DNA of 64,000 nt. It comes from Shinisaurus crocodilurus (lineage: Eukaryota > Chordata > Lepidosauria > Squamata > Shinisauridae). Below, piece by piece: positions 10,242-21,600 of this stretch. Position 1 is the stretch's first letter, and each line of letters begins with the position of its first letter. Both the position numbers and the translations under genes were made by a program. The notes below the pieces were generated by a model. That model did not search any database. It was given only the letters and a program-made list of their open reading frames with translations, and was not told where the DNA came from. The stretch lies in contig CM037876.1 of the NCBI GenBank assembly GCA_021292165.1, positions 309,330,492-309,394,491 on the forward strand, read 5' to 3'.

Positions 10242-10683
10242 TGCCATCTCCCAAAACAGTTACTTTATTCCCAACTCAAGGATGGAAAGCGGAATATCGG
10301 TGGTCAATATAAGAGGTTTAAAGATGTTCATAAGGCTAATCTAAAAAAATGCAATATAAACATCGAAAACTGGGAAGCTCTGGCCCATGAACGATCTAAA
10401 TGGAGGTTGGCCTTTCACAAAGGTTCCATGGACTTTGAAGAAGCCCGAGTGCAAGGCGAAAGGGAGAAACGTGCTAAGCGAAAAGCACGTCAAATGAATC
10501 CTTTACAGGACCATCTCCTATCTGGTAACCTGTGTCCTCACTGTGGGAAGCTGTGTGGATCTAGAATTGGCCTCCACAGTCACTTACGGACCCATCGCCA
10601 GAGTCTACACAATCCTCTTTAGAATTTTCCTCCTTTTATCCCAGAAGACAATCTTACTCGGTCACGAGTGATCGTCTGATGAT
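10242..10683 (+). mobile_element. LINE 3' end with C2H2 finger, copy c
   Basis: About 440 bp, very similar to the 3' end of the LINE at 43633-45141. It encodes the basic segment around EKRAKRKARQMNPLQDHL and the finger LCPHCGKLCGSRIGLHSHLR, then the 3' end with ACTCGGTCACGAGTGATCG. It is 5'-truncated directly against the palindromic repeat. The coding frame is open over the finger (10407-10622). Confidence 0.85.
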
Positions 10684-10769
10684 ATTAGGAAAATTGCTTG
10701 CAAAAGATGTGTATATATTAGGCAAAATTGCATACAAAAATGCATGTATTGGGAGACATGTGCACAAAA

Positions 10770-11085
10770 ATAGAGTACGTGGATCATGCACCCCTGGACT
10801 GTAATGTACAGAGATTGCAGAGAGGAGCTGATGATTTTATTGAGAAATCTCCCAGGATGACCTTCTGTAGAGCAGGATGGGATGTGTTCTTTTTGAAGGA
10901 TGATTCATCATCCTATATCACTGAGAAGGTTGCAAGTTTGCAAATTAGGAGGGCAATTATGTTGGTCCCATTTAAAATTTATTCTTTTTACCTAATTACT
11001 CTTAATCAGTTGTATCTTTCTTTTAGATAAAAACTTGTTTTGGTCTGTGTGTGACCGTAACAAACCATTCATTCATTCACAAAAA
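10770..11085 (+). mobile_element. APE-type LINE 3' fragment
   Basis: Conceptual translation near 10903-10965 gives DDSSSYITEKVASLQIRRAI, resembling the end of the LINE at 59790-64000 (SNRLITERVAKFLNVAILTR). The 3' end GTGACCGTAACAAACCATTC plus (ATTC)n resembles that element's terminus. It is heavily decayed. Confidence 0.5.
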
Positions 11086-11089
11086 TACT

Positions 11090-11770
11090 TATGAATTTTC
11101 ATGAGAATTTAAAAAAAAATAAAAATCTCAAAGTTCGGGACGAACCAAACTTAAGACTAGAAAAATGAGAAACCAAACTTGATAGATTTGTCCATCCCAA
11201 CATGGCGGACATGAAATTTTGAACCACTCCTGACTGAGCAGCATCAGAGTGAACACTGAGATACCTCAGACCAAGAAGGATGGGTTGAACCAGTGCCAGC
11301 CCCAAGAGTCACAATTAAAGGCTGTTTAACTCTTACTGCTGGATGCTGGGAAGCAACAGGGGATGGCTATCATCTTTTATCCTGTCTGTGCACTTCCCAA
11401 GGCATCTGACTGGCCACTGCCGGAGACAGAAAACTGGGCTGGCTTGAGCTTGGTCTGATATCCAGCAAGGCGCACGTTATGTTGCAAAGCTGGCCGGGAA
11501 ACGACATCCCCTGATACATTGTGGCCAAACAGGGTTGACTCCTCACATTTCTTAGGCACGTAAGCTTTCCCCCAAATGCTGCGTCAGCCCCTCCGCCTTC
11601 CCGGATGTGCCCTTCCCACACGTCCAAACATTGGCAAATTAGACTTGGAGCTGTAAAACAGCCCTGTTAATTAACACTTAATTCTTGGAATCCACTCTGA
11701 AGTCAAGTGTCCACTGACATTTGCCAGCAGAAAAGAATCCAGATGTTTTTCTGTTTACTTAGGCAAACCC
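11090..11770. other. Unassigned sequence
   Basis: No gene or repeat boundary was recognised. Confidence 0.35.
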
Positions 11771-11773
11771 CCA

Positions 11774-11775
<2 letters not shown>

Positions 11776-11833
<58 letters not shown>

Positions 11834-11858
11834 TATTATTATTATTATTATTATTATT
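11776..11858. repeat. (AAT)n/(ATT)n switching microsatellite
   Basis: About 55 bp of AAT repeats switch to ATT repeats near 11833, making a perfect inverted repeat that could fold into a hairpin. Confidence 0.95.
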
Positions 11859-11859
11859 C

Positions 11860-14155
11860 AGCAATGAAGGTTTTGCAATGTAGAAACACTGCTGCCTGGA
11901 GAACATTGATGCAGGTCGCAGCCCCGTAATGTCTGCTGTACCACAGGAGGTCGGGATGGGCAAGTCATTCAAGTTCTGGCTGAAGAATTTTTGCAGGGCT
12001 CTTTGCGTTGGCCTTCCAGTATCAATGGACGAATTAAATCATTGTACGAAAACATCGCGATGCTGTTTTTATTGGCGGAGGCCGACATGATCTAATCCAA
12101 ATGCCATGAAATTCTAGTCATTTCTGGTTCCCCCCTCGATGGATAAATAATAAGGCCTTTTAGCAGCCAAGGACAGTAAATTTAATAACGTCCGTGATGT
12201 GATACTCTTTGAATCCTAGAAATGAAGCAATGTGTTTGAATGCTCCCTGCGTCGCCCGCCCTCTACCCCGCTCCCCGCACCCCCAGATTCCCGGTACCAC
12301 TGTCAGGAAGTTTTTGTGCCAAACCAGCCAGAAGACCGAGAGTATCCCTTATCAGTCACATATGCGCCACGGGTTTGCAAAGCCTGAATACCCACGGCCA
12401 GTCACTTGCTCGCAGGTGGTCTGAATTTGTGTAGACTTGAGTCCAAGGAGGAGATTTAATATTGCATAAGTGCTGCCTCATCTTACGGCTTCATTATTGA
12501 CACCACATGGACGTCAGGAAATTAGGTCTTTCTGGGAACCGTTTGCAGAAGTACGTGGTCCATCAGCCCGTTCTCGGGGGTACATCAAGGAGAGAGGCTC
12601 GCAGTCTCAAGTGAATGAACCTTCTCCAGATGTCCGCCACAGCTCCGCTCCAACTTTCTCTTTCGACGGACAAGACAGGCTTGACAAGGAGGATTATGTG
12701 GGGCGGGGGGGGGGGAGGTTTGGATAAATATTGCAAACTTTCCCAAAAAAAGAATAACAAAAGTGAAACATTCCCCGATGGCTTGGGCCAAAGGGCCTGA
12801 AAGCATAGCGGGAAAGAATCACGTGGTTGATCTGCTTGAACATTAGTCGTCCACCCGCTCAATGAAATAAGTACATGGTGAAATTTTTTTTCCCCTCCCC
12901 TCCCCCGCCCTCACAGCCACACTCAGCCCCATCCTGCTTTAATTCTTCCTCTTTGCGATACTGTTTATGTTACACGCATTAAAGTTAGGACATGTCTTTA
13001 ATAAGATGGAAATTGGAAGCGAGATGCAAAAAGGAAGATGTTGGCTGGGTGCCACGTCGAGAAAGCACAGTTCGGGGGGGGGTGCGCCACACATGTGCTC
13101 ACACACAAAGAGAAATAAAGCAGATGGGACGCAGCAAATAAAACACCGAGGCTACATCTGCAGGGTGGTTTTTGAAGGGGAGGAGGGTTTGCTCCAACAC
13201 TGATTCAATACCAGGGCTGAGCCCGAATTAACTCGGTGATTTTCGTTCATATTTTTGCAGGGCCCCCCCCAAACACCTCACCCATTTCCTCCCTCCCCCC
13301 CCACGGTATGTGACACTCCTCAGAAAAATGTTCACTTACTCTTTTAAAGTGCCCTCGCTTGCCTTCAGTGACGGCAGCCCATAGCCAAATCTGATTGGTT
13401 GCGTCGATCCACATGCTTTGATTTACTGACCTCTGGTGACGTCATCATGTCAGTCGTTAGTGTCGTGACATCACACTATTTGCTGTGTGATCCTGATGGA
13501 GTGGGAACACACCCCTGTGACTGATTCAGGAAGGAGCAAGTCAGGGAAAACACTGAGACCAAAGAGGATTGTTTTTTTTAATGTGGATTTTTGCAGCATC
13601 AGTGTGGGTTTTAGAAAAGATTTGTAACCTGCAGAAAACAGCTACATTGGACTCGAAATTGTAAATGGCTCGTGTATATACTCATCTGACTTCTGCGGTC
13701 CACATACCCTGGCATCTTCAGCTTGGGAAGGTTCTTTCCTGTCCACACTGTGAACTGGGATGATTAAGGGATTGGCGCATGCATGAGATGCAGTGTGGAA
13801 GCCAGACTTGGGCTTGGTCTGTAGTTCAGGACTTTAGCGCATGCTTTGCATGAATAAGGTCCCAGCAAGACTGTTAAATATATGTGTGTGTGTGTGTGTG
13901 TGTGCAAGCAGACACAAAATATGCAGTTCCAGGAAAGAGAGGCATTTGCACAGTTGGAAAATTCAATCCATTCAACAGTTTATCATGTTAGCTGATGCAG
14001 AAAGCGTGCGCTAGCAACATGAAAAGTGAAGTGACTAGTCTAGGCTCCTCAGAGACCCCAGTCCCATTTCTTCTCCTTCTGTCAAAGACACTTTTGCAGA
14101 TCCCGCTGCTCCTCTCTCCACAGAGCTTTCCCCAATGATGCGAAGGTGACAGTAA
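11860..14155. other. Long stretch with few recognisable repeats
   Basis: Apart from a G run near 12700, C runs near 12890 and 13265, and (GT)n at 13883-13904, I recognise no transposon termini. Open frames are short and lack domains. The first part (about 11900-12850) has complex, even composition unlike the flanking repeats, so it is the best place in the window to look for conserved non-coding DNA. Confidence 0.4.
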
Positions 14156-14166
14156 TCATTCTAGAA

Positions 14167-14264
14167 CAGCTTTCCCCCAAGCTGGCGCCCTCCAGATGAG
14201 TTGACTCTGCTGGCTGGGAGCTGTAATCCAACACATCTGGAAGGGCCCAGAGTGGGGAAGGCTG
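14167..14264. mobile_element. hAT MITE (CAGCCTTCCCCAACC family), short copy
   Basis: 98 bp: CAGCTTTCCCCCAAGCTGGC ... GTGGGGAAGGCTG. Flanks TTCTAGAA and TTCTGGAA match 7/8. The middle is an internally deleted version of the palindrome carrying GGGAGCTGTAATCCAACACA. Confidence 0.7.
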
Positions 14265-14456
14265 TTCTGGAACATGGAGACCCCTTTCCTTACAAGTCAT
14301 GTGACACTGTCAATGTGATACAGGCAGTGATGCCGAGCAATATCCAACACGACATTCTTAATAGAGCCCTCATTGGGGCAAGGGTGCCGGATATTTTCAG
14401 ACACAAATGTTTCATCTGCTATAGTCTGCGTACTAAGAAGGGTGTGAGCTGAGGAC

Positions 14457-15547
14457 CAGTCAGTCAGTCAGGCGATCACTCGTGACCGAGTAAGATTGTC
14501 TTCCAGGATAAAAAAAAAAGAAAAGAAAATTTACAAAAAGGAGATTTTAAAAGGAGGAAAATTCTAAAGAAGATTGTGTAGACTCTAGCGATGGGTCCGT
14601 AAGTGACTGTGGAGGCCAATTCTAGATCCACACAGCTTCCCACAGTGAGGACACAGGTTACCAGATGGAAGATGGTCCTGTAAAGGATTCATTTGACGTG
14701 CTTTTCGCTTAGCACGTTTCTCCCTTTCACCTTGCACTCGGGCTTCTTCAAAGTCCATAGAACCTTTGTGAAAGGACAACCTCCAGTTAGATCGCTCATG
14801 GGCCAGAGCTTCCCAGTCTTTGATGTTTATATTGCATTTTTTTAGATTAGCCTTAAGAACATCTTTAAACCTCTTATATTGACCACCGATATTCCGCTTT
14901 CCATCCTTGAGTTGGGAATAAAGTAACTGCTTTGGGAGATGGCAGTCAGGCATTCGAACAACATGACCGGTCCACTGAAGTTGGCGTTGAAGGATCATTT
15001 TTTCAACGCTAGTAGTCTTTGCTTCTTCCAGTACACTGACATTTGTTCGCCTATCTTCCCAAGTAATTCGCAGGATTTTCTGGAGGCAACGTTGATGAAA
15101 TCTTTCAAGGAGGTGGAAGTGACGTTTATAGATAGTCCATGTTTCGCAGGCATACAATAAAGTTGGTAATACAATGGCTTCATAAACCAGTGTTTTGGTC
15201 TTCTTACAAATATCCCGATCCTCGAACACTCTATGTTTCATTCGAGAAAACGCGGCACTTGCGGAGCTCAGACGATGCTGGATTTCACTGTCGATGTTAG
15301 CTGTAACAGAAAGATAGCTGCCAAGATAGAGAAAATGATCGACATTTTCCAGTATTGTCCCGCCAAGCTGGATAGATGGCATCACCAAAGGGTTAGCTTG
15401 CACTTGCTGATGTGAAGCACTTTGGTTTTTTTTATATTAGGTAAGTGAGAGACCAAGTTTTCCGTATGCTTCTGCAAAAGCATTTAGGATAGTTTGGAGA
15501 TCATCCTCTGAATGTGCGGAGACCACATTATCATCAGCATACTGAAG
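14457..15547 (-). mobile_element. LINE with RT remnant and C-terminal C2H2 finger, copy b
   Basis: Minus-strand, 5'-truncated LINE. It starts just upstream of the RT catalytic motif (the complement of TATGCTGATGATGATG, encoding YADDD, lies near 15530-15545). It then carries the open frame 14585-15403 and a 3' end with CACGAGTGATCGCCTGACTG and a short (TGAC)n tail. A frameshift near 15420 separates the RT motif from the downstream frame. The C-terminal finger and tail suggest the I/Ingi/Vingi neighbourhood, but clade placement needs a phylogeny. Confidence 0.88.
14585..15403 (-). pseudogene. LINE ORF2 C-terminal remnant (RT thumb to zinc finger)
   Basis: A 272-codon open frame. It covers the region after the RT catalytic site (IQLGGTILENVDHFLYLGSY), a conserved block RMKHRVFEDRDICKKTKTLV, then QRQLQWTGHVVRMPDCHLPK, a basic linker and a terminal C2H2 finger CPHCGKLCGSRIGLHSHLRT. 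In a full element this part would bind nucleic acid during target-primed reverse transcription in the nucleus. The frame begins internally, without its own natural start, so it is a fragment and not a gene. It is nearly identical to the copy at 43844-45028. Confidence 0.85.
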
Positions 15548-15549
15548 GA

Positions 15550-16800
15550 CCACAGCACTGCTGTGTGGTGTTTGTCGTGCATCTGTTCTCACCCACACCT
15601 TATGCTAAGCTTGTATTATTCCTCACTCCAAATAACATTGTATTGGAGAAGCTTGAATATAACACTCTTCTGCATGAGTGCTGGCAAATTCCCGGTTCTA
15701 AAGATCTTCCCCCAATTTATATAGGCTTCTAAATGTCATGGAATGTGATCCTAAGCACCGAAGCATGTATGGACACGTGCACACACATGCATGTAAGGTA
15801 AATGCACAGGTCTGTTGTAGTGGATCATCATTCAGTTCCCAATTTTCCATTTAAAAAAGCCCTGTATCCCCAGGTTCAATTGGAATGGCCACTTTACGAA
15901 CAGCCAAAAAAGAAGAAATGTATCACCAGAGAAGAGGACAAAAGAGGAGACCAAGTTGCATAACATTTGCTTATTCTAATTTAGATGCAAATTTAGGAAA
16001 CATTTGTATAATTTTTTATAAAAACACCAAAACAGGGGGTGCCAGAATTCAGACAGCTTGGAAGCCATCCTTTCTGAAACCCGCAATATTTTTTGGAGAG
16101 CTCTGCTGCAGTTACCCTGTGGAGCAATCAACAGCTGCTCCAATGAGCTCTCTTCATTCCTCCTGATGTGATGGCAAAGCCTTGGCATTCAAAGGGGTTT
16201 CAGGGGTGTGCCCTGGCTCAGATTAAGAACGCTGGCCTCATGCCCTAAGACAGACAAGATATTAGACGGAGACCAACAACTATCAAATACTGGACTATAT
16301 GAATCTTTCTTCAGTAGAGATTCAAAACAGAATACTTGTGCTGTCCAGTGGAGCCTTGCTGAACTAAAACATGGGCGGGGAACTTTTTTCTATGAAGGGC
16401 TGTTGACCCATGGGAAAAACCCATGCCCAATGGTGGGCGGAGCCAGTGCCAGTGATGGGAGGAGTCAGAGCCAAAAAATGTACAGAGCCACATCTTCTCT
16501 CTCTCCCTATCTCTCTGTCTCTTTCTGCCATCCTCTTTTCTCTTCTTCTTTCTTGGGTGCCCTGAAATGAAATAGTTACATAAAATCAGTTATTATTTAT
16601 TTATGTATTTAGTTATAAATAAGTAAACACATAAATAAATAAAGTCATTATACCTCATATTTGAGTTGTTAGTATTTCATTGCCTATATTTTAAAATCAG
16701 TCATATGTGATCACCACTGGCATTTAATTTTTCCTAGGTAAACTAAACTATGATAGTCTATATATCAAATACAATTTGATATCTACATTTGCTATCCCAT
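15550..16800. other. Mostly unassigned sequence
   Basis: Contains a probable hAT-like fragment near 16370-16490 (GGGCGGGGAACTTTTTTCTA, GGTGGGCGGAGCCAGTGCCA) and an AT-rich TTTA/AAAT stretch near 16588-16645. No gene was recognised. Confidence 0.35.
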
Positions 16801-16808
16801 GCACCACA

Positions 16809-16880
16809 CCAGCCTTCCACAACCTGGTGCCCTCCAAATGTGTTGGACTACAAATCCCATCATCATACCTAGTCAGCAGG
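16809..16880 (+). mobile_element. Half copy of hAT MITE (CAGCCTTCCCCAACC family)
   Basis: CAGCCTTCCACAACCTGGTG then GTGTTGGACTACAAATCCCA. The complementary arm is absent. Confidence 0.6.
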
Positions 16881-17160
16881 CCCTGGTGGTCCATGGGTTC
16901 CCATATGAACCTGCCTGTACCCTTGAGTTATCTGTTCCCATCTGACAGAAGTGCGCAGGGCGGTACGTGAGACATGACCTCTGTGGTGTTGTTGCTGAAG
17001 TTGTGGAGATTGCTCCCCAACAACTTCTCTATAAGTTTCTAGGCATCATGAGATGAGAAAACCATTTTATTTCAGGCAGTGTTTGCATTTCAGTGAATTT
17101 GCGTTTAACTGCTGCTGCTTCTGTTGACTCTTGCATCGTCTTTGTTTCATAAAATCATTT

Positions 17161-17480
17161 GGGTTCAGAGAACACAATAACCCACATTATAAGGGTTGAG
17201 TGTGGGTTGTTGTTGAAACATGGGTTATCGCGTTGTCTGAACCCAACCGTGCTAACAAACCATGGTCTGTTAACCACAAACAACCCACAGTTCACAACCC
17301 AACAACAAACCATGGGTTCTCTTCATGGGTTGTTCGTGGTTAACCAGCCATGGCTTGTTAGTGCAGCTAGGTTCAGACAACATGGTTACCCATGTTTCAG
17401 TGACAATCCATGACTCAATGGTAACCCACACTCAACCCATACTCAGCCCTTGAGTGTGGGTTATCATGTTGTCTGAAGCC
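17161..17480. mobile_element. Palindromic MITE with GGGTTCAGACAACA-type ends
   Basis: Terminal inverted repeats GGGTTCAGAGAACACAATAA and (complement of the right end) GGCTTCAGACAACATGATAA extend into a body built of repeated and inverted AACCCA / TGGGTT / CCATGG words. No obvious target duplication was found, so the superfamily is not assigned. Confidence 0.6.
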
Positions 17481-17489
17481 AGAGTTGGA

Positions 17490-19085
17490 AGGGAACTGGA
17501 AAGGCATCTAGGACACCTTTTGCTTTGAACTTGTTTAATTGGGCATCTGTTGATCTTATTGTGTTTTACTCTTGTCAGCCTCTTTATGGATTTATTTTGG
17601 CCCCCAAAATGTAGTACACATTTCTTAAATAAATTAAATAAATAAGAAATGTGTGTGTTGGGTGTGTGTGTTATGTCAGCAGCGGGAAACACTCTCCAGC
17701 CAAGCACAAAATAGCCTGATTGGGGGGGGGGGGCACCTTTTCCCAGTCATCTATTTTAGCAATGTGCTTAATGACAGTGATGGAAAAGGAGGTTTTTGGT
17801 CATTTTAAAAAAAGCATTATTATAGTGTCATCATGCTATAAAACTCCTTCATGTACATGGTATTTTTACAAACATATACCGTATATTTTAAAAGGGGAGA
17901 GGGAGGAAATATTTCCTTTTTAAAAAAAAAAGTGGGAAAGGAAAAAAAAACGGTTTACTGCTAATGAAAAGATCAAATTTGAACAAAAACAAAAACTGGG
18001 GGATGATTAAATGGCCCCAGCCGCAAAAGTATAATAGTAGATGCAGGCCTTCCCTTTCACCACCCACAGCAGCTGAGCTATCACCGTCACGCCCACTGGT
18101 GGAGACGGAACATAGCGTGACAAACAGATAGGGAAAGTGCTATATCTCCAGTAAGTGTGGAAAGTCGACTGCAATACCATGTGGAGTTTACAGCAGAGAA
18201 GCAATGGCGCTGTGGAAGAAGCCAGAGAGGAGAAGAAGAAATCCATCAATTCTATCTTACACTGGAACAGCATCCTGCGTTGATTTTTCTGTGTTTTAAT
18301 ACTCCCAGAACTTGATACATGGCCCCACTTGGATTGTAACTTCCCAAACGGATACATCATGGGCCTCACACACTAGCTGGGACAAATCCTTCACTTTGCA
18401 TTTGACTCAGCGTGTTAATTCTGTGTTAATCCTCTCCCAAGGCCTCCTTGTCAGCCTCACCGGCAGATGGAGGCTGCATTATCTTCCGTTTAAAGCACGA
18501 GTCTCCTGGCACATGGGATCGTAAGGCCACGGTCCCCTCCGGGACGTATTTGCACGTTATCCAAGGCCCTTTGATGTGGATCTTCGACAACGGACGGCCT
18601 GCCTGCTCTCCAGATGTTATCGTTTAATGTTCCATGTTTAGACGTTGGGATTTCCTCCGTCTTTGGTGAAAAGCAGCCGGTCGATGCGTCTTGCGTCGCT
18701 CGCATGCGCTTCCCGTTCCCGTGTGCTTGAGGAGTAAAGGATGTGGGAAGAAGCATCTCCAGACACTGCTGTCACATAAAGAAAGGCTGTTTGCTGCGTG
18801 ATCTGCCCGGCAGGCTTGGAAAGTCTGTGTAACTCTTAAGAAATTGGGACCTTCCGATTAAATGAGCAGAGTGCAGAGCACTTTTTGAGCATAGAAGGGG
18901 TGTGTCGGTGGGTGGGAGTGGGGAAAGCTGAGTCCTGGTCATGCTTTCACCCTATATCCTTTTCTTTCATCCTGTAGTAGGGAAAAGATGACCTCAGGAG
19001 GCAGATTATAGGTCAGGTGGGGGAGAGGGTTTAGTACCCTCTGTCTGAACAACTCCTTTGCACCTGAAATTTCAACTCACACCAC
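17490..19085. other. Mostly unassigned sequence
   Basis: Includes AAAT-rich text near 17625-17645 and homopolymer A runs near 17920-17950. The segment from about 18390 to 18780 looks like single-copy sequence. No coding domain was recognised. Confidence 0.35.
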
Positions 19086-19105
19086 TACTTTACATGGGTT
19101 TAAAG

Positions 19106-19236
19106 CAGCATTCCCCAACCTGGCACCTTCCAGATGTTTTGGACTTCGACATCAACCCTAACCAACATGGCTAATGGTCAGGAATTCTGGGAGTTGTCAT
19201 GCAAAACCTCTGAAGGGCGCCAGTTGGGGGAGGCTC
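19106..19236. mobile_element. hAT MITE (CAGCCTTCCCCAACC family)
   Basis: 131 bp: CAGCATTCCCCAACCTGGCA ... CCAGTTGGGGGAGGCTC, with flanks GTTTAAAG and TTTTAAAG (7/8). The palindromic arms are diverged. Confidence 0.75.
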
Positions 19237-19542
19237 TTTTAAAGACATGGGTCTACTGGGAGTGTGGGTAATTTGGCTGTTGAAGTGATGTGTCCTGAAA
19301 TAGGAGACAATTCAGGTTCTGATAGAGGTGGGCATGGTCTCCCTCGCTCACCTCCCCTGGTGACGGAGAGGAGCTGCAGCTCGGCAGTAGAGGAGCGCAT
19401 GCGGTGCATGAGAGAGGGAGGGAGGGATGCCAGAGAAATCCACAGTGGACTCAAATGAGTTCAGATTTCTATGAATCCGACCCACGGATTCCACAGTGGA
19501 CCAGCTTTTCCCGAGTCGCACGGATTCCGCAGACTTACGAAC

Positions 19543-19543
19543 C

Positions 19544-19586
<43 letters not shown>

Positions 19587-19587
19587 T
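19543..19587. repeat. (ATT)n microsatellite
   Basis: About 15 uninterrupted ATT units. Confidence 0.95.
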
Positions 19588-19589
19588 CT

Positions 19590-20415
19590 AGAATTTTACA
19601 CAAATCTAGTCATCATACATAGGAAAATATGAAGAAACACCACCCCCCCAAGAAAATGCTCATTCCGCCCCCATAGGCTAAAGCATGAAGATGCGCACTT
19701 GGGGGGCGGGGGATTTGTGCGTTTTCAGAAGGGCAAATTTGTGCGATTGCGAATGGACACAAGTTCAGGTAATTGAAGAGAATCCGATTCCATCAATGAG
19801 CAGACGAAGAATGGAAGGCGCCCGACAGTCCGCAAGACGCAGACGGAACAGACGGAACACAGTCCGTGCGTGCATCCTTAGGGGCCAGGTTATTTTCTGA
19901 GCCGATCCACCGCCCCTTCCTGCCCCCTGCCTCTTCATTGTCCTGCTGCCCTGCCTAGCGGTGTGCCAGGAGGAAAGGCACGATGGATGGATTCTTTGTA
20001 GCCTTCCCACGGGCTACTTGGGAAGGCAACAGCACAAATCCCACGGGCACCAGGGTGAAGGAGCAGGGAAAGGCACAGGCCTCTGCTCCCCACATGCCCC
20101 TCTTCTGCCTCCACTGCCACTGGCCGGGTAAGTAAAGGGAGGCTGGCAGCGAACAGGGAAGCGGGGAATTCTTCCCAGGCTTGGATTTTAATCCGAGCCG
20201 GAGAAGAATCAGGAGCTTGTAAAACTCGTGTCATCTTTGAGGTGGGCTATTCCATGCCTACAAAATCCTTCCAAGCATCTCCTACACCAATGTCTCTCGT
20301 TCCTTAAGTAGCGTTCAGATTCCTTAGAACCGTGTAAAAGGAGATGGAAAGGAGAATATTAAATCACACTATTGGATGACAACGGGGAACTTGGGCCATA
20401 AAGTGGCTAAAAACA
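19590..20415. other. Unassigned sequence
   Basis: No gene, RNA or clear transposon end was recognised. Confidence 0.35.
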
Positions 20416-20420
20416 TCGTA

Positions 20421-20587
20421 CAGGCCTATGGCTCACGCTGGCTCAGCGTGTCTGAGTGTGGAAAGCTAAGCAGGGTCAGGCCTGGTTATGACTTGGATGG
20501 GAGACCCCTCCTCTAGTTTCCTGCATTGAGCAGGGGGTTGGACTCGATGGCCTTGTAGGCCCCTTCCAACTCTATGATCCTATGATC
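20421..20587 (+). mobile_element. 5S rRNA-derived SINE with CR1-like tail
   Basis: One of the best-preserved copies. CAGGCCTATGGCTCACGCTG leads into GTGGAAAGCTAAGCAGGGTC and GACTTGGATGGGAGACC, then TTTCCTGCATTGAGCAGGGG and ends CCAACTCTATGATCCTATGA. The A-box, intermediate element and C-box of the 5S promoter can all be aligned by eye with vertebrate 5S rRNA. Confidence 0.82.
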
Positions 20588-20867
20588 AAATATACCTATC
20601 CTATGATAAGCCAGAAATCCTCACTTTGACTCTCATTTTAGGCATGAACTCACCAAGTAGCTGCAGTTTCTCAGCTGTAGGCCACCCCCCACTGCCCCAC
20701 CCCACCGCCCCATGCTTCAGTCTAATCTTAGTGACCTGCCTTACAGGCATGATGTGATGTAAGGAATACTGAGATAAGATACGGTGCATGAAAAGTCTTG
20801 AGAACGAGAAACGCAGTAGATGGATCAGCCTTCCGCAACGAGATGCCCTCAATTTCAGTTCACTGAT

Positions 20868-20990
20868 TACATTTCCATACCGCCCAACGGCCGGTAGTTC
20901 GGCAGCTTACAAAGATTAAAAATCTTTAAAAATACAATATTGTACATAAAATAAAAACCATTCACATATCAACAGACCACACACAGAGAC
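20868..20990 (-). mobile_element. Retroposon tail fragment
   Basis: TTACATTTCCATACCGCCCA and CGGTAGTTCGGCAGCTTACA form the complement of the tail motif at 7195-7377. Confidence 0.45.
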
Positions 20991-20999
20991 ACTTTCCAA

Positions 21000-21600
21000 G
21001 CTATTAAGAACAACAACAAAAAGTACTTCGAAGGGGAAGATATGGAATTACGTCCTGCAGTTTGACGGCTGTTCTCGTCAAGATGGCAAAGCTTTCTCTA
21101 GGGTTGCCGGTGCCCTCTTCCCTCCCTACATTGTCAAGGCCGTCAAACCACTGGAGGATCCCTTCGGGATGTGCCTGGACCACCTTTTGCTCTTCCACTT
21201 CTGCTTGAAGAGCCTGCTCTGTGTGCGTTTCAGCCCTCAGTCATGGTTCCAGCTGTCTGATCTCGTTCTGCAGTTCCTGAAACTGTTCTGCAGTGTAGCA
21301 GAATTCCTCTTGGACTTTTGTCTTCCAGAAGCAAAACTTTCCTGGGGATGCTCAACGCCGAGCTCAGAAGTTTTTCTCCCATTTTGCCAAACCAGTTGTC
21401 GAAACGCTCCTTCATGAAAGAGAAGAATTGCTCCGTACCCCTCTGGATTAGGGAAGGAAGGTGTGATATTAGGATGGATGCTCTTTGGTTTATTCAGTAT
21501 TTCCTCTTCTGCTACCAGCATTATGTGGGAAAGATGGTCTTGAAAGGCAATATACATCTGCAACACGAACACTTGAGGGGGGTGAGGCCAAAGAACTAGG
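21000..21600 (-). pseudogene. Possible decayed coding sequence (coiled-coil-like), unidentified
   Basis: On the minus strand, adjacent frames (21237-21572, 21230-21415, 21004-21198) together read like one damaged protein. Segments include [19 protein letters not shown], a polar heptad-like stretch, and VVQAHPEGILQWFDGLDNVG. The coiled coil followed by a hydrophobic domain would fit an ORF1 protein of a LINE, or a processed pseudogene. I do not recognise the family, and frames shift at least twice. Confidence 0.25.

Noticed and set aside
14446..15555. Short target duplication (AGGACCA) around LINE copy b
   Set aside because: Only about seven bases match, with uncertain element edges. Compatible with chance.
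20440..20510. Functional 5S rRNA gene
   Set aside because: Only the promoter-containing 3' half aligns, the 5' half is unrelated, there is no T-run terminator, and the sequence continues into a CR1 tail in several dispersed copies.
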